A stretch of 6,932 bases of DNA. Source: Robbsia sp050955065 (lineage in GTDB: Bacteria; Pseudomonadota; Gammaproteobacteria; Burkholderiales; Burkholderiaceae). Under the pieces are notes generated by a model. It did not search any database. It was not told where the DNA came from and saw only the letters and a list, made by a program, of their open reading frames with translations. The DNA lies in assembly GCA_050955065.1 (NCBI GenBank), contig JBPBQT010000419.1, positions 1 to 6,932 of the forward strand, read 5' to 3'. Shown here in pieces: positions 1-6,124 of this stretch. Both the position numbers and the translations under genes were made by a program. How positions within the stretch are numbered: the first letter of the stretch is position 1; the number at the start of each line of letters is the position of its first letter.

Positions 1-1
1 C

Positions 2-682
2 GCGCTCTACCCGGATGCGCTGCTGCGGGAGATCATCGAGCTGGCGCGCCAGCACGACCTGATCCTGTACGCGGACGAGATCTACGACAAGATCCTGTAC
101 GACGGCGCGACGCACACCGCGATGGCCGCGCTCTCCGACGACGTGCTGACCATCACGTTCAACGGTTTGTCGAAAAGCTATCGTTCGTGCGGTTTTCGCG
201 CGGGCTGGATGGTGGTGTCCGGCGACAAGCGGCACGCGCGCGACTACATCGAGGGGCTGAACATCCTCGCGTCGATGCGCCTGTGCGCGAACGTGCCCGG
301 CCAGTACGCGATCCAGACCGCGCTGGGCGGGTACCAGAGCATCGACGACCTGATCGCCCCGGGCGGGCGGCTGCACCGGCAGCGCGAGGTGGCGCACGCG
401 ATGCTGACCGCGATCCCGGGCGTGAGCTGCGTGAAACCGAAGGCCGCGCTGTACCTGTTCCCGCGCCTCGATCCGGCGGTCTACCCGATCGCCAACGACC
501 AGCAGTTCATTCTCGACCTGCTGCGCGAGGAGAAGGTGCTGGTCGTGCAGGGCACCGGTTTCAACTGGCCGCGTCCCGATCACTTCCGCGTCGTCTTCCT
601 GCCGAACGTCGACGACCTCGCGGTGGCGATGGAGCGCATCGCCCGGTTCCTCGACGGCTACCGCAAACGCCATACGGCCTGA
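2..682 (+). CDS. alaA: Alanine aminotransferase AlaA, PLP-dependent, 5'-truncated by window edge
   Basis: This is the C-terminal 226 residues of a fold-type I aminotransferase; the frame is open from base 2 to the TGA at 680-682. By family, AlaA transfers the amino group of glutamate to pyruvate in the cytoplasm to make alanine. Fragment residues 24-34 read ADEIYDKILYD, with Asp25 expected to contact the PLP ring nitrogen and Tyr28 the PLP oxygen. NGLSKSY holds the Schiff-base lysine (Lys58, codon 173-175), and Arg66 in GFRAGW is eight residues later, as in AspC. Downstream motifs SMRLCANVP, QTALGGYQS, GVSCVKP and NWPRPDHFR closely resemble E. coli AlaA (YfbQ, about 405 residues), so roughly 180 residues are missing upstream. 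The fragment looks intact. The alternative is another subgroup of the same aminotransferase family, but the motif match favours AlaA. Confidence 0.93.
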   Translation, partial: ALYPDALLREIIELARQHDLILYADEIYDKILYDGATHTAMAALSDDVLTITFNGLSKSYRSCGFRAGWMVVSGDKRHARDYIEGLNILASMRLCANVPGQYAIQTALGGYQSIDDLIAPGGRLHRQREVAHAMLTAIPGVSCVKPKAALYLFPRLDPAVYPIANDQQFILDLLREEKVLVVQGTGFNWPRPDHFRVVFLPNVDDLAVAMERIARFLDGYRKRHTA

Positions 683-710
683 GCGCCGCGCCGGGTACGG
701 GCTTCGCCAC

Positions 711-734
711 CGAGCCGGGCGACGAGCCGGGCAC
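711..734 (+). repeat. Two-copy 12-bp direct repeat in the alaA-hom spacer
   Basis: CGAGCCGGGCGA (711-722) is followed directly by CGAGCCGGGCAC (723-734), identical at 10 of 12 positions, and CGAGGC continues the start of a third unit. It lies in the 95-base non-coding spacer 683-777. I see no convincing sigma-70 promoter or terminator in that spacer. The repeat is short and GC-rich, so chance is possible. Confidence 0.4.
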
Positions 735-777
735 GAGGCAAGCGGCCATTTTCTCATCCCTATCAAAGAACTGCCGA

Positions 778-2205
778 ATGGAATCGATCAAAGCGGGAAT
801 ACTGGGCTTCGGCACGGTAGGCAGCGGCACCTATGCGGTGCTGCGCCGGAACCAGGAAGAAATCAAGCGCCGCGCCGGTCGCGGCATCGAGATCACGCGC
901 ATCGCAGTGCGCAACGTCGCGCGCGCCCGCGCTGCGCTCGATGCGCTGCCGCAGGTGACCGGGCCCGGTGCCGGTGTGCCCGCTGCCGGTGTGCCCGCTG
1001 CCGGTGTGCCCGCTGCCGGTATGCCCGCTGCCGGTATGCCCGCTGCCGGTATGCCCGCTGCCGGTATGCCCGTGATCGACACCGATTTCGACGCGCTGGT
1101 CGCCGATCCGGCGATCGACATCGTCGTCGAGACCATCGGCGGTACCGACCGCGCGCGCGAACTGGTGCTCGCCGCCATCGCCAACGGCAAGCACGTGGTC
1201 ACCGCGAACAAGGCGCTGCTCGCGATCCACGGCACCGAGATCTTCCAGGCCGCGCACGCGCGCGGCGTGATGGTCGCGTTCGAGGCCGCGGTGGCTGGCG
1301 GCATCCCGATCATCAAGGCGCTGCGCGAGGGCCTCTCCGGCAACCGGATCGAATGGATCGCCGGCATCATCAACGGCACGACCAACTTCATCCTGTCGGA
1401 GATGCGCGATCGCGGCGTCGATTTCGCCACCGCGCTCGCCGACGCGCAGAAGCTCGGCTACGCCGAAGCCGATCCGACCTTCGACATCGAGGGCGTCGAC
1501 GCCGCGCACAAGCTCACGCTGATGAGCGCGATCGCGTTCGGCGTGCCGATCCAGTTCGACCGCGCGTACGTCGAGGGCATCAGCCGGCTCGACGCGATCG
1601 ATATCCGTTACGCCGAGGAACTGGGCTACCGGATCAAGCTGCTGGGCATCACGCGGCGCACCGCCGACGGCATCGAGCTGCGCGTGCATCCGACGCTGAT
1701 CCCGTCCAAGCGTCTGATCGCCAACGTCGAGGGCGCGATGAACGCGGTCGCGGTGCAGGGCGACGCCGTCGGCACGACGCTGTACTACGGCAAGGGCGCG
1801 GGCGCCGAGCCGACCGCGTCGGCGATGGTGGCCGACCTGGTCGACGTGACGCGCCTGCATACCGCCGACCCCGAGCACCGCACGCCGCATCTGGCGTTTC
1901 AGCCGGACCAGTTGTCCGACACGCCGATCCTGCCGATCGACGCGATCAAGAGCGCCTACTACCTGCGCCTGCGCGTCGCCGACGTGACCGGCGTGCTCGC
2001 GTCGATCGCGACGACGCTGGCCGACCTCGGCATCTCCGTGGACGCGCTGCTGCAGAAGGAATCGCGCGAGGGCGAGGGCGAAACCGATCTGGTGGTGCTC
2101 ACCCACATCACGCTGGAAGGCAATCTGCGGCGCGCGATCGCGCAGATCGAGACCCTGGAGACCGTGGTTTCGCCGGTCACCCTGCTGCGCACCGAAAACC
2201 TGTAG
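778..2205 (+). CDS. hom: Homoserine dehydrogenase with C-terminal ACT domain and an internal pentapeptide array
   Basis: The enzyme reduces L-aspartate 4-semialdehyde to L-homoserine with NAD(P)H, the branch point to threonine and methionine, in the cytoplasm. The 475-residue product starts MESIKAGILGFGTVG, with the dinucleotide-binding GxGxxG at residues 10-15. Catalytic-domain signatures are GIINGTTNFIL (NGTTN at 199-203) and DPTFDIEGVDAAHK, whose Lys245 is the expected catalytic lysine. Residues from about 394 form an ACT domain (YYLRLRVADVTGVLASIATTLADLGI), the usual site of threonine feedback. The start is set by similarity to Burkholderia Hom (MEPIKVG...). Only a weak purine stretch, AAAGAA at 765-770, precedes it. 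The protein is roughly 30 residues longer than the 440-445 I expect for this family. The excess falls in a tandem VPAAG/MPAAG array at residues 62-98. Active-site motifs are intact, so the enzyme is probably functional. Confidence 0.96.
   Translation: MESIKAGILGFGTVGSGTYAVLRRNQEEIKRRAGRGIEITRIAVRNVARARAALDALPQVTGPGAGVPAAGVPAAGVPAAGMPAAGMPAAGMPAAGMPVIDTDFDALVADPAIDIVVETIGGTDRARELVLAAIANGKHVVTANKALLAIHGTEIFQAAHARGVMVAFEAAVAGGIPIIKALREGLSGNRIEWIAGIINGTTNFILSEMRDRGVDFATALADAQKLGYAEADPTFDIEGVDAAHKLTLMSAIAFGVPIQFDRAYVEGISRLDAIDIRYAEELGYRIKLLGITRRTADGIELRVHPTLIPSKRLIANVEGAMNAVAVQGDAVGTTLYYGKGAGAEPTASAMVADLVDVTRLHTADPEHRTPHLAFQPDQLSDTPILPIDAIKSAYYLRLRVADVTGVLASIATTLADLGISVDALLQKESREGEGETDLVVLTHITLEGNLRRAIAQIETLETVVSPVTLLRTENL
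961..1071 (+). repeat. 15-bp minisatellite inside hom, about 7.4 units
   Basis: One degenerate unit (961-975) is followed by three exact copies of GTGCCCGCTGCCGGT (976-1020), three exact copies of ATGCCCGCTGCCGGT (1021-1065) and a 6-base partial unit ATGCCC (1066-1071). The two variants differ only at the first base and are grouped in blocks. The array is in frame and encodes GPGAG, then VPAAG three times, MPAAG three times, then MP. It sits between the first Rossmann strands and the conserved DTDFDALV segment, a surface loop in the family. Confidence 0.97.
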
Positions 2206-2213
2206 GAACCGCC

Positions 2214-3725
2214 ATGCACTATGTTTCGACCCGCAGTACCCGCACCGACCGCGCCGGGCGCGACAGTCCCGCCGGACACGTCGCCTTCTCGGACATCCTG
2301 CTCGCGGGCCTGGCGCCGGACGGCGGCCTGTACATGCCGGAGGAATACCCGAGCGTCAGCGTCAGGGATCTGACGCGGTGGCGCACGCTGCCGTACGCGG
2401 ACCTTGCGTTCGAGATCCTGTCGCGCTTCTGCGACGACATTCCCGCGAACGACCTGCGCACGCTCACGCAGCGCACCTACACGCCCGAGGTCTACTGCCA
2501 TCTGCGCGACGGCCAGCGCGCGGCGGACATCACGCCGCTGCGCACGCTCGGCGAGGAAGCCGCGCCGAGTGGCGGCACCACGTCGCTGTCGCTGCTCGAA
2601 CTGTCCAACGGCCCGACGCTCGCGTTCAAGGACATGGCGATGCAGCTGCTCGGCAACCTGTTCGAGCACGTGCTGGCGAAGCAGGGCGCGTCGCTGAACA
2701 TCCTCGGCGCGACCTCCGGCGACACCGGCAGCGCCGCCGAGTACGCGATGCGCGGCAAGCAGGGCGTGCGGGTGTTCATGCTGTCGCCGCACAACAAGAT
2801 GAGCCCGTTCCAGCGCGCGCAGATGTTCAGCCTGGACGACCCGAACATCTTCAACCTGGCGCTCGAGGGCGTGTTCGACGATTGCCAGGACATCGTCAAG
2901 GCCGTCTCGAACGACCACGCGTTCAAGGCGCGGCATCGCATCGGTACGGTCAATTCGATCAACTGGGCGCGCGTCGTCGCGCAGGTGGTCTATTACTTCA
3001 AGGGCTACTTCGCCGCGACCGAAGGCCAGGCCTATGCGAAGGACGGCGCGCTGCCGGAGGTGTCCTTCACGGTGCCGTCGGGCAACTTCGGCAATGTCTG
3101 CGCCGGTCACATCGCCCGGATGATGGGCCTGCCGATCCGGCGCCTGGTGGTGGCCACCAACGAGAACGACGTGCTCGACGAGTTCTTCCGCACCGGGCAC
3201 TACCGGGTGCGCACGGCCGCCGAGACGCGCCAGACCAGCAGCCCGAGCATGGACATCTCGAAGGCGTCGAATTTCGAGCGGTTCGTGTTCGACCTGCTCG
3301 GGCGCGACGGCGACCGGCTGACGGCCCTGTTCCGGGATGTCGAGTCGCAGGGCGGTTTCAGTCTGGCCGAGGGCGCCGAATTCGGCCGGATCGCGGACTT
3401 CGGTTTCGCGTCCGGGCGCAGCGTGCACCAGGACCGTCTGGCGACGATCCGCGACGTCTTCGCGCGGTACAGCACGATGATCGACACGCATACCGCCGAC
3501 GGCGTGCATGTCGCGCGCGCGCACCTCGAGGCGGGCATTCCGATGATCGTGCTGGAGACCGCGCAGCCGGTGAAGTTCGGCGAGACGATCCGCGAGGCCC
3601 TCCAGCAGGAGCCGGAGCGGCCGCAGGCCTTCGTCGGCATCGAGGCGCTGCCGCAGCATTCGACGGTGCTCGCCGCCGATGTCGCGCAGGTCAAGGATTT
3701 CATCGCAGCGCGCACCGGCTGCTGA
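2214..3725 (+). CDS. thrC: Threonine synthase
   Basis: This PLP enzyme converts O-phospho-L-homoserine to L-threonine and phosphate, the last step of the pathway that hom feeds; it is cytoplasmic. The product is 503 residues. The Schiff-base lysine is Lys139 in GPTLAFKDMAMQ, the PLP-phosphate loop is GATSGDTGSA (165-174), and PSGNFGN (288-294) and SPSMDISKASNFERF are family signatures of the long bacterial/fungal-type threonine synthase. The start follows the hom stop by 8 bases, and AGGA at 2204-2207, overlapping that stop, lies 6 bases before the ATG, which suggests translational coupling. Residues 6-22 form an Arg/Asp/Ser/Thr-rich stretch between MHYVS and the conserved AFSDILL that seems about 10 residues longer than I expect. 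The rest aligns without visible gaps, and no frameshift or missing residue is seen. Confidence 0.96.
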   Translation: MHYVSTRSTRTDRAGRDSPAGHVAFSDILLAGLAPDGGLYMPEEYPSVSVRDLTRWRTLPYADLAFEILSRFCDDIPANDLRTLTQRTYTPEVYCHLRDGQRAADITPLRTLGEEAAPSGGTTSLSLLELSNGPTLAFKDMAMQLLGNLFEHVLAKQGASLNILGATSGDTGSAAEYAMRGKQGVRVFMLSPHNKMSPFQRAQMFSLDDPNIFNLALEGVFDDCQDIVKAVSNDHAFKARHRIGTVNSINWARVVAQVVYYFKGYFAATEGQAYAKDGALPEVSFTVPSGNFGNVCAGHIARMMGLPIRRLVVATNENDVLDEFFRTGHYRVRTAAETRQTSSPSMDISKASNFERFVFDLLGRDGDRLTALFRDVESQGGFSLAEGAEFGRIADFGFASGRSVHQDRLATIRDVFARYSTMIDTHTADGVHVARAHLEAGIPMIVLETAQPVKFGETIREALQQEPERPQAFVGIEALPQHSTVLAADVAQVKDFIAARTGC

Positions 3726-3745
3726 GGCCGGGCGCGACCATGTTC

Positions 3746-3750
3746 GGGGA
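3746..3750 (+). promoter_or_regulatory. Ribosome binding site favouring the second moeA start
   Basis: GGGGA ends 7 bases before the ATG at 3758. The earlier in-frame ATG at 3740 has only GAGG (3724-3727), overlapping the thrC stop, 12 bases away. Spacing favours 3758, but either start would give the same conserved protein. A third in-frame ATG at 3809 begins the conserved MLSTAQAL segment. Confidence 0.45.
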
Positions 3751-3757
3751 TCGATCG

Positions 3758-5095
3758 ATGCATCCGCAGGAAAATCAACAGGAACCGGCGCCGCGCGCCG
3801 CCGCGCCGATGCTGAGCACCGCGCAGGCGCTCGACGCGCTGCTCGGCGCCGCGCGCCCGCTGGCGGACACGGAGACCGTCGCGCTCGAACAGGCCAACGG
3901 CCGCGTGCTCGCCGAGCCGATCGTCTCGACGCTGGACGTGCCGCCGGCCGACGTCAGCGCGATGGACGGGTATGCGGTGCGGCTGGCGGATCTGACGCGG
4001 GCCCTGCCTAGAGCGGCCCTGCCTGGAGCGGCCCTGCCTGGAGCGGCCCTGCCTGGAGCGGCCCTGCCGATCTCGCAACGTATTCCCGCGGGTACCGCGC
4101 CGGCGCCGCTCGCGGCGGCGAGCGTGGCGCGCATCTTCACCGGCGCCCCGGTACCCGCGGGCGCGGACGTCATCGTCATCCAGGAAGATGTACGGGTCGA
4201 GGGCGACACCGTGCATTTCGCGGCGGACGCCGCGCGCGCGGCCGGGCAGTGGATCAACCGCCGTGGCGCGGACATCCGCGCCGGCGCCGTGATCCTGCAG
4301 GCGGGCACGCGTCTCACGCCGCAGGCGCTGGGTCTGGCGGCCTCGGTCGGCATCGCGCGGGTACGGGTGGTGCGGCGTCTGCGCGTCGCGCTGGTGTTCA
4401 CCGGCGACGAGCTGAAGCGTCCGGGCGAGGCGCTGGTGCCGGGTGCGATCTACAATTCGAACCGCTACACGTTGGGCGGCCTGCTCGAAAACCTCGGTTG
4501 CGTGGTGACCGATTACGGCATCGTCGCCGACCGGCTGGAGGCGACGCGCGCGGTCCTGCGCGAAGCCGCGGCCGGACACGATCTGGTGCTGACCAGCGGC
4601 GGCGTGTCGGTGGGCGAGGAGGATCACGTGAAACCGGCGGTCGAGGCCGAGGGGCGGCTCGATCTGTGGAAGATCGCGATGAAGCCCGGCAAGCCGCTGG
4701 CCTTCGGCGCGCTACGGCGTGTTTCGGCGAAGGGGAGCGACGCGGCCAAGGGCGGCGAAGCCCATTTCATCGGCTTGCCCGGCAATCCGGTGTCGACCTT
4801 CGTGACCTTCCTGCTGTTCGTGCGGCCGTTCCTGTTGCGCGTGCAGGGCGTGCATGCGGTCGCGCCCCGCGCGCTGCAGGTGCGGGCCGATTTCGCGGTA
4901 CGCGGCGACCGGCGCAACGAATTCCTGCGCGCACGCCTGAACGAACAGGGCGGGCTCGACCTGTTTCCCAGCCAGAGTTCGGCGGTGCTGACGTCCACGG
5001 TATGGGGCGACGGACTGGTGGACAATCCTCCGGGGCAGGCGATCGCGTCGGGTGATGCCGTCCGCTTCCTGCCGTTTTCCGAATTGCTGTACTGA
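3758..5095 (+). CDS. moeA: Molybdopterin molybdenumtransferase MoeA with an internal ALPGA array
   Basis: MoeA inserts molybdate into adenylylated molybdopterin, releasing AMP and giving active molybdenum cofactor, in the cytoplasm. The product is 445 residues from this start (451 from the in-frame ATG at 3740). Signatures are SAMDGYAV (Asp70, matching E. coli Asp59), IFTGAPVPAGAD, VFTGDEL, IYNSNRYTLGGLL, the molybdopterin-binding TSGGVSVGEEDH (279-290), PGKPLAFG and GLPGNPVS (339-346). The C-terminal beta-domain ends FLPFSELLY. Four and a half ALPGA-type repeats occupy residues 82-104, just after MDGYAVRLADLTR and before the conserved LPISQRIPAG. Related proteins have only a short linker there. 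It follows thrC by 32 bases and precedes moaD, so it is probably co-transcribed with both. Other MoeA paralogues exist in Burkholderiaceae. This is the copy beside moaDE. Confidence 0.95.
   Translation: MHPQENQQEPAPRAAAPMLSTAQALDALLGAARPLADTETVALEQANGRVLAEPIVSTLDVPPADVSAMDGYAVRLADLTRALPRAALPGAALPGAALPGAALPISQRIPAGTAPAPLAAASVARIFTGAPVPAGADVIVIQEDVRVEGDTVHFAADAARAAGQWINRRGADIRAGAVILQAGTRLTPQALGLAASVGIARVRVVRRLRVALVFTGDELKRPGEALVPGAIYNSNRYTLGGLLENLGCVVTDYGIVADRLEATRAVLREAAAGHDLVLTSGGVSVGEEDHVKPAVEAEGRLDLWKIAMKPGKPLAFGALRRVSAKGSDAAKGGEAHFIGLPGNPVSTFVTFLLFVRPFLLRVQGVHAVAPRALQVRADFAVRGDRRNEFLRARLNEQGGLDLFPSQSSAVLTSTVWGDGLVDNPPGQAIASGDAVRFLPFSELLY
4001..4068 (+). repeat. 15-bp minisatellite inside moeA, about 4.5 units
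   Basis: The unit GCCCTGCCTGGAGCG occurs exactly three times at 4016-4060. It is preceded by one copy with a single change (GCCCTGCCTAGAGCG, 4001-4015) and followed by an 8-base partial unit GCCCTGCC (4061-4068). It is in frame and encodes ALPRA, then ALPGA three times, then ALP. The last ALP leads into the conserved LPISQ segment, so that native sequence probably seeded the expansion. Confidence 0.97.
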
Positions 5096-5103
5096 CGCGG
5101 TCA

Positions 5104-5137
5104 CGCACGGCCGGCCGGATGCGGCCGGCCACGTGCG
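5104..5137 (+). other. GC-rich hairpin in the moeA-moaD spacer
   Basis: Bases 5109-5117 pair with 5122-5130 (GGCCGGCCG with CGGCCGGCC), a 9-bp all-GC stem with a 4-base loop GATG. After a 2-base bulge (5131-5132) the stem continues as CGCAC (5104-5108) with GTGCG (5133-5137). It starts 8 bases after the moeA stop and ends 18 bases before the moaD ATG. No T-tract follows, so it is not a typical intrinsic terminator. It may stabilise the upstream mRNA or limit moaD translation. Function is inferred only. Confidence 0.6.
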
Positions 5138-5155
5138 CCCGCGAGATCCCTCATC

Positions 5156-5413
5156 ATGAATATCGAACTACGGTTTTTCGCCAGCCTGCGCGAAGCGCTC
5201 GGCCTGTCCCAGGAGCGCGTCGAACTGCCCGCGGAGATCACGACGGTCGGCGATGTACGTGCCTGGCTGCGCTTGCGCGGCGGGGTCTGGGCCGAGACGC
5301 TGGCCGACGGACGGCCGCTGCGCATGGCGTGCAATCACGAGATGACCGATGCATCGGCGCGTCTCACCGAGGGGTGCGAGGTGGCCTTCTTTCCGCCGGT
5401 GACCGGCGGCTGA
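5156..5413 (+). CDS. moaD: Molybdopterin synthase sulfur-carrier subunit MoaD
   Basis: MoaD is the ubiquitin-fold small subunit of molybdopterin synthase. Its C-terminal glycine is adenylylated by MoeB, receives sulfur as a thiocarboxylate, and donates it to precursor Z (cPMP) in the MoaE active site. The 85-residue product begins MNIELRFFASLREALGLSQERVELP, typical of the MoaD beta-grasp strands, contains the conserved MACNHE segment, and ends FFPPVTGG with the required terminal Gly-Gly at 84-85. Length matches the family (about 80-85). No strong Shine-Dalgarno precedes the ATG; CGAGA at 5142-5146 is the best candidate. The start lies 60 bases after moeA, beyond a strong hairpin. The partner moaE is downstream. 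Confidence 0.94.
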   Translation: MNIELRFFASLREALGLSQERVELPAEITTVGDVRAWLRLRGGVWAETLADGRPLRMACNHEMTDASARLTEGCEVAFFPPVTGG

Positions 5414-5532
5414 GGCCGGCAAGCGACGCATCGGCCGAGGCGCGGGCAACCGATGCCGCGGCCGCAGCGGACAACGAACCGGAGCAGGCGGCTGAGATCG
5501 CCGGGCGAGACAGGCGGTGCGGCATAGTGAAC

Positions 5533-5537
5533 AGGAG
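5533..5537 (+). promoter_or_regulatory. Ribosome binding site of moaE
   Basis: AGGAG ends 6 bases before the ATG at 5544, which fixes the moaE start. The in-frame GTG at 5517 would add nine residues (MRHSEQERR) not expected in the family and has no comparable site. Confidence 0.85.
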
Positions 5538-5543
5538 CGTCGT

Positions 5544-6029
5544 ATGACGATCAGGGTGCAGGAAGCGGATTTCGATTTTGGCGCCGAGGTCGCGGCGTTG
5601 CGGCTGGGTCAGCCGCGCGTGGGGGCGGTGGTCGGTTTCGTCGGCGCGGTGCGCGATCTCAACGACGGCGCCGCGGTCGATAGGCTGGAACTCGAGCATT
5701 ACCCGGGCATGACCGAGCGCGCGCTCGAACGGATCGTCGAGCGCGCGCGGGCGCGGTGGACGATCGCGGGCGCGACGGTGATCCATCGCGTCGGCCCGCT
5801 CGCGCCCACCGATCAGATCGTCATGGTGGCGGTGGCGTCGGCGCATCGGGGCGAAGCGTTTGCCGCATGCGAATTCATCATGGACTACTTGAAGACCGAG
5901 GCGCCGTTCTGGAAGAAGGAAGGCACGGGCGACGCGCACCGCTGGGTCGACGCGCGCGTGAGCGACGTACAGGCGCGGGCGCGTTGGGGCGATACGCCGC
6001 CACCCGAAAGACAGGTCACCGAAAAGTAG
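5544..6029 (+). CDS. moaE: Molybdopterin synthase catalytic subunit MoaE
   Basis: MoaE is the large subunit of the MoaD2-MoaE2 molybdopterin synthase, which adds two sulfurs to cPMP to form the dithiolene of molybdopterin. The product is 161 residues. Family motifs in order are GAVVGFVGAVRDLNDG, LELEHYPGMTE, VIHRVGPL, and a catalytic block with His101-Arg102 (SAHRGEAF), Lys117 (DYLKTEAPFW) and Lys124 (WKKE). These correspond to E. coli His103, Arg104, Lys119 and Lys126 with a constant offset of two. The C-terminal tail after RARWGD (TPPPERQVTEK) is not conserved and may derive from a 14-bp repeat that continues past the stop. A gap of 130 bases separates it from moaD, whereas these genes are usually tightly packed. 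Confidence 0.95.
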   Translation: MTIRVQEADFDFGAEVAALRLGQPRVGAVVGFVGAVRDLNDGAAVDRLELEHYPGMTERALERIVERARARWTIAGATVIHRVGPLAPTDQIVMVAVASAHRGEAFAACEFIMDYLKTEAPFWKKEGTGDAHRWVDARVSDVQARARWGDTPPPERQVTEK

Positions 6030-6031
6030 TC

Positions 6032-6073
6032 CCCGGAAAACAAGGCCCGGAAAGCAAGGCCCGGAAAGCAGGG
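6032..6073 (+). repeat. 14-bp tandem array just after moaE, 3 clear units
   Basis: CCCGGAAAACAAGG (6032-6045), CCCGGAAAGCAAGG (6046-6059) and CCCGGAAAGCAGGG (6060-6073) differ by one base from one to the next. Weaker relatives on nearly the same 14-base phase, CCCGAAAGACAGGT (6003-6016) and CACCGAAAAGTAGT (6017-6030), cover the end of moaE including its stop. The core CCGAAAG appears once more at 6105-6111. The array is outside coding sequence and has no hairpin or T-tract typical of a terminator. Confidence 0.88.
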
Positions 6074-6124
6074 CCGCGAGAACCCGCCATCGAAAAATAA
6101 AGCGACCGAAAGCCGTCGCGACGT

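Noticed and set aside
683..777. Threonine attenuator or leader peptide upstream of hom
   Set aside because: The spacer has no short ORF rich in Thr or Ile codons and no terminator-like hairpin.
961..1071. CRISPR or protein-domain repeat interpretation of the arrays
   Set aside because: Units are directly adjacent 15-mers with no spacers, and lie in frame inside a conserved gene, so simple tandem duplication explains them.
763..2106. Long minus-strand open frames opposite hom and thrC (447 and 566 codons)
   Set aside because: They are shadows of high-GC genes. Their translations are Arg/Asp/His-rich with no family motif, while the + strand encodes complete, motif-bearing enzymes.
3740..3757. 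moeA starting at the ATG at 3740
   Set aside because: It cannot be excluded, but its only purine-rich site is 12 bases away at the thrC stop, while the ATG at 3758 has GGGGA at 7 bases. The extra residues MFGDRS are not a known conserved start.
3749..3759. GATC tetranucleotide repeat (about 2.7 copies) at the moeA start
   Set aside because: Too short to distinguish from chance, though slippage here would frameshift only from the upstream ATG.
5104..5137. Hairpin as a rho-independent terminator after moeA
   Set aside because: No run of T follows the stem, and moaD begins 18 bases later as part of the same pathway.
5119..5547. A 142-codon open frame overlapping moaD in another frame
   Set aside because: Its first part is an Arg-rich shadow of moaD. 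Only the gap portion is listed as a low-interest finding.
6102..6119. Small hairpin GCGAC/GTCGC as a moaE terminator
   Set aside because: Only five pairs, an 8-base loop and no adjoining T-tract; the TTTTT at 6132-6136 lies within the clpB promoter spacer.
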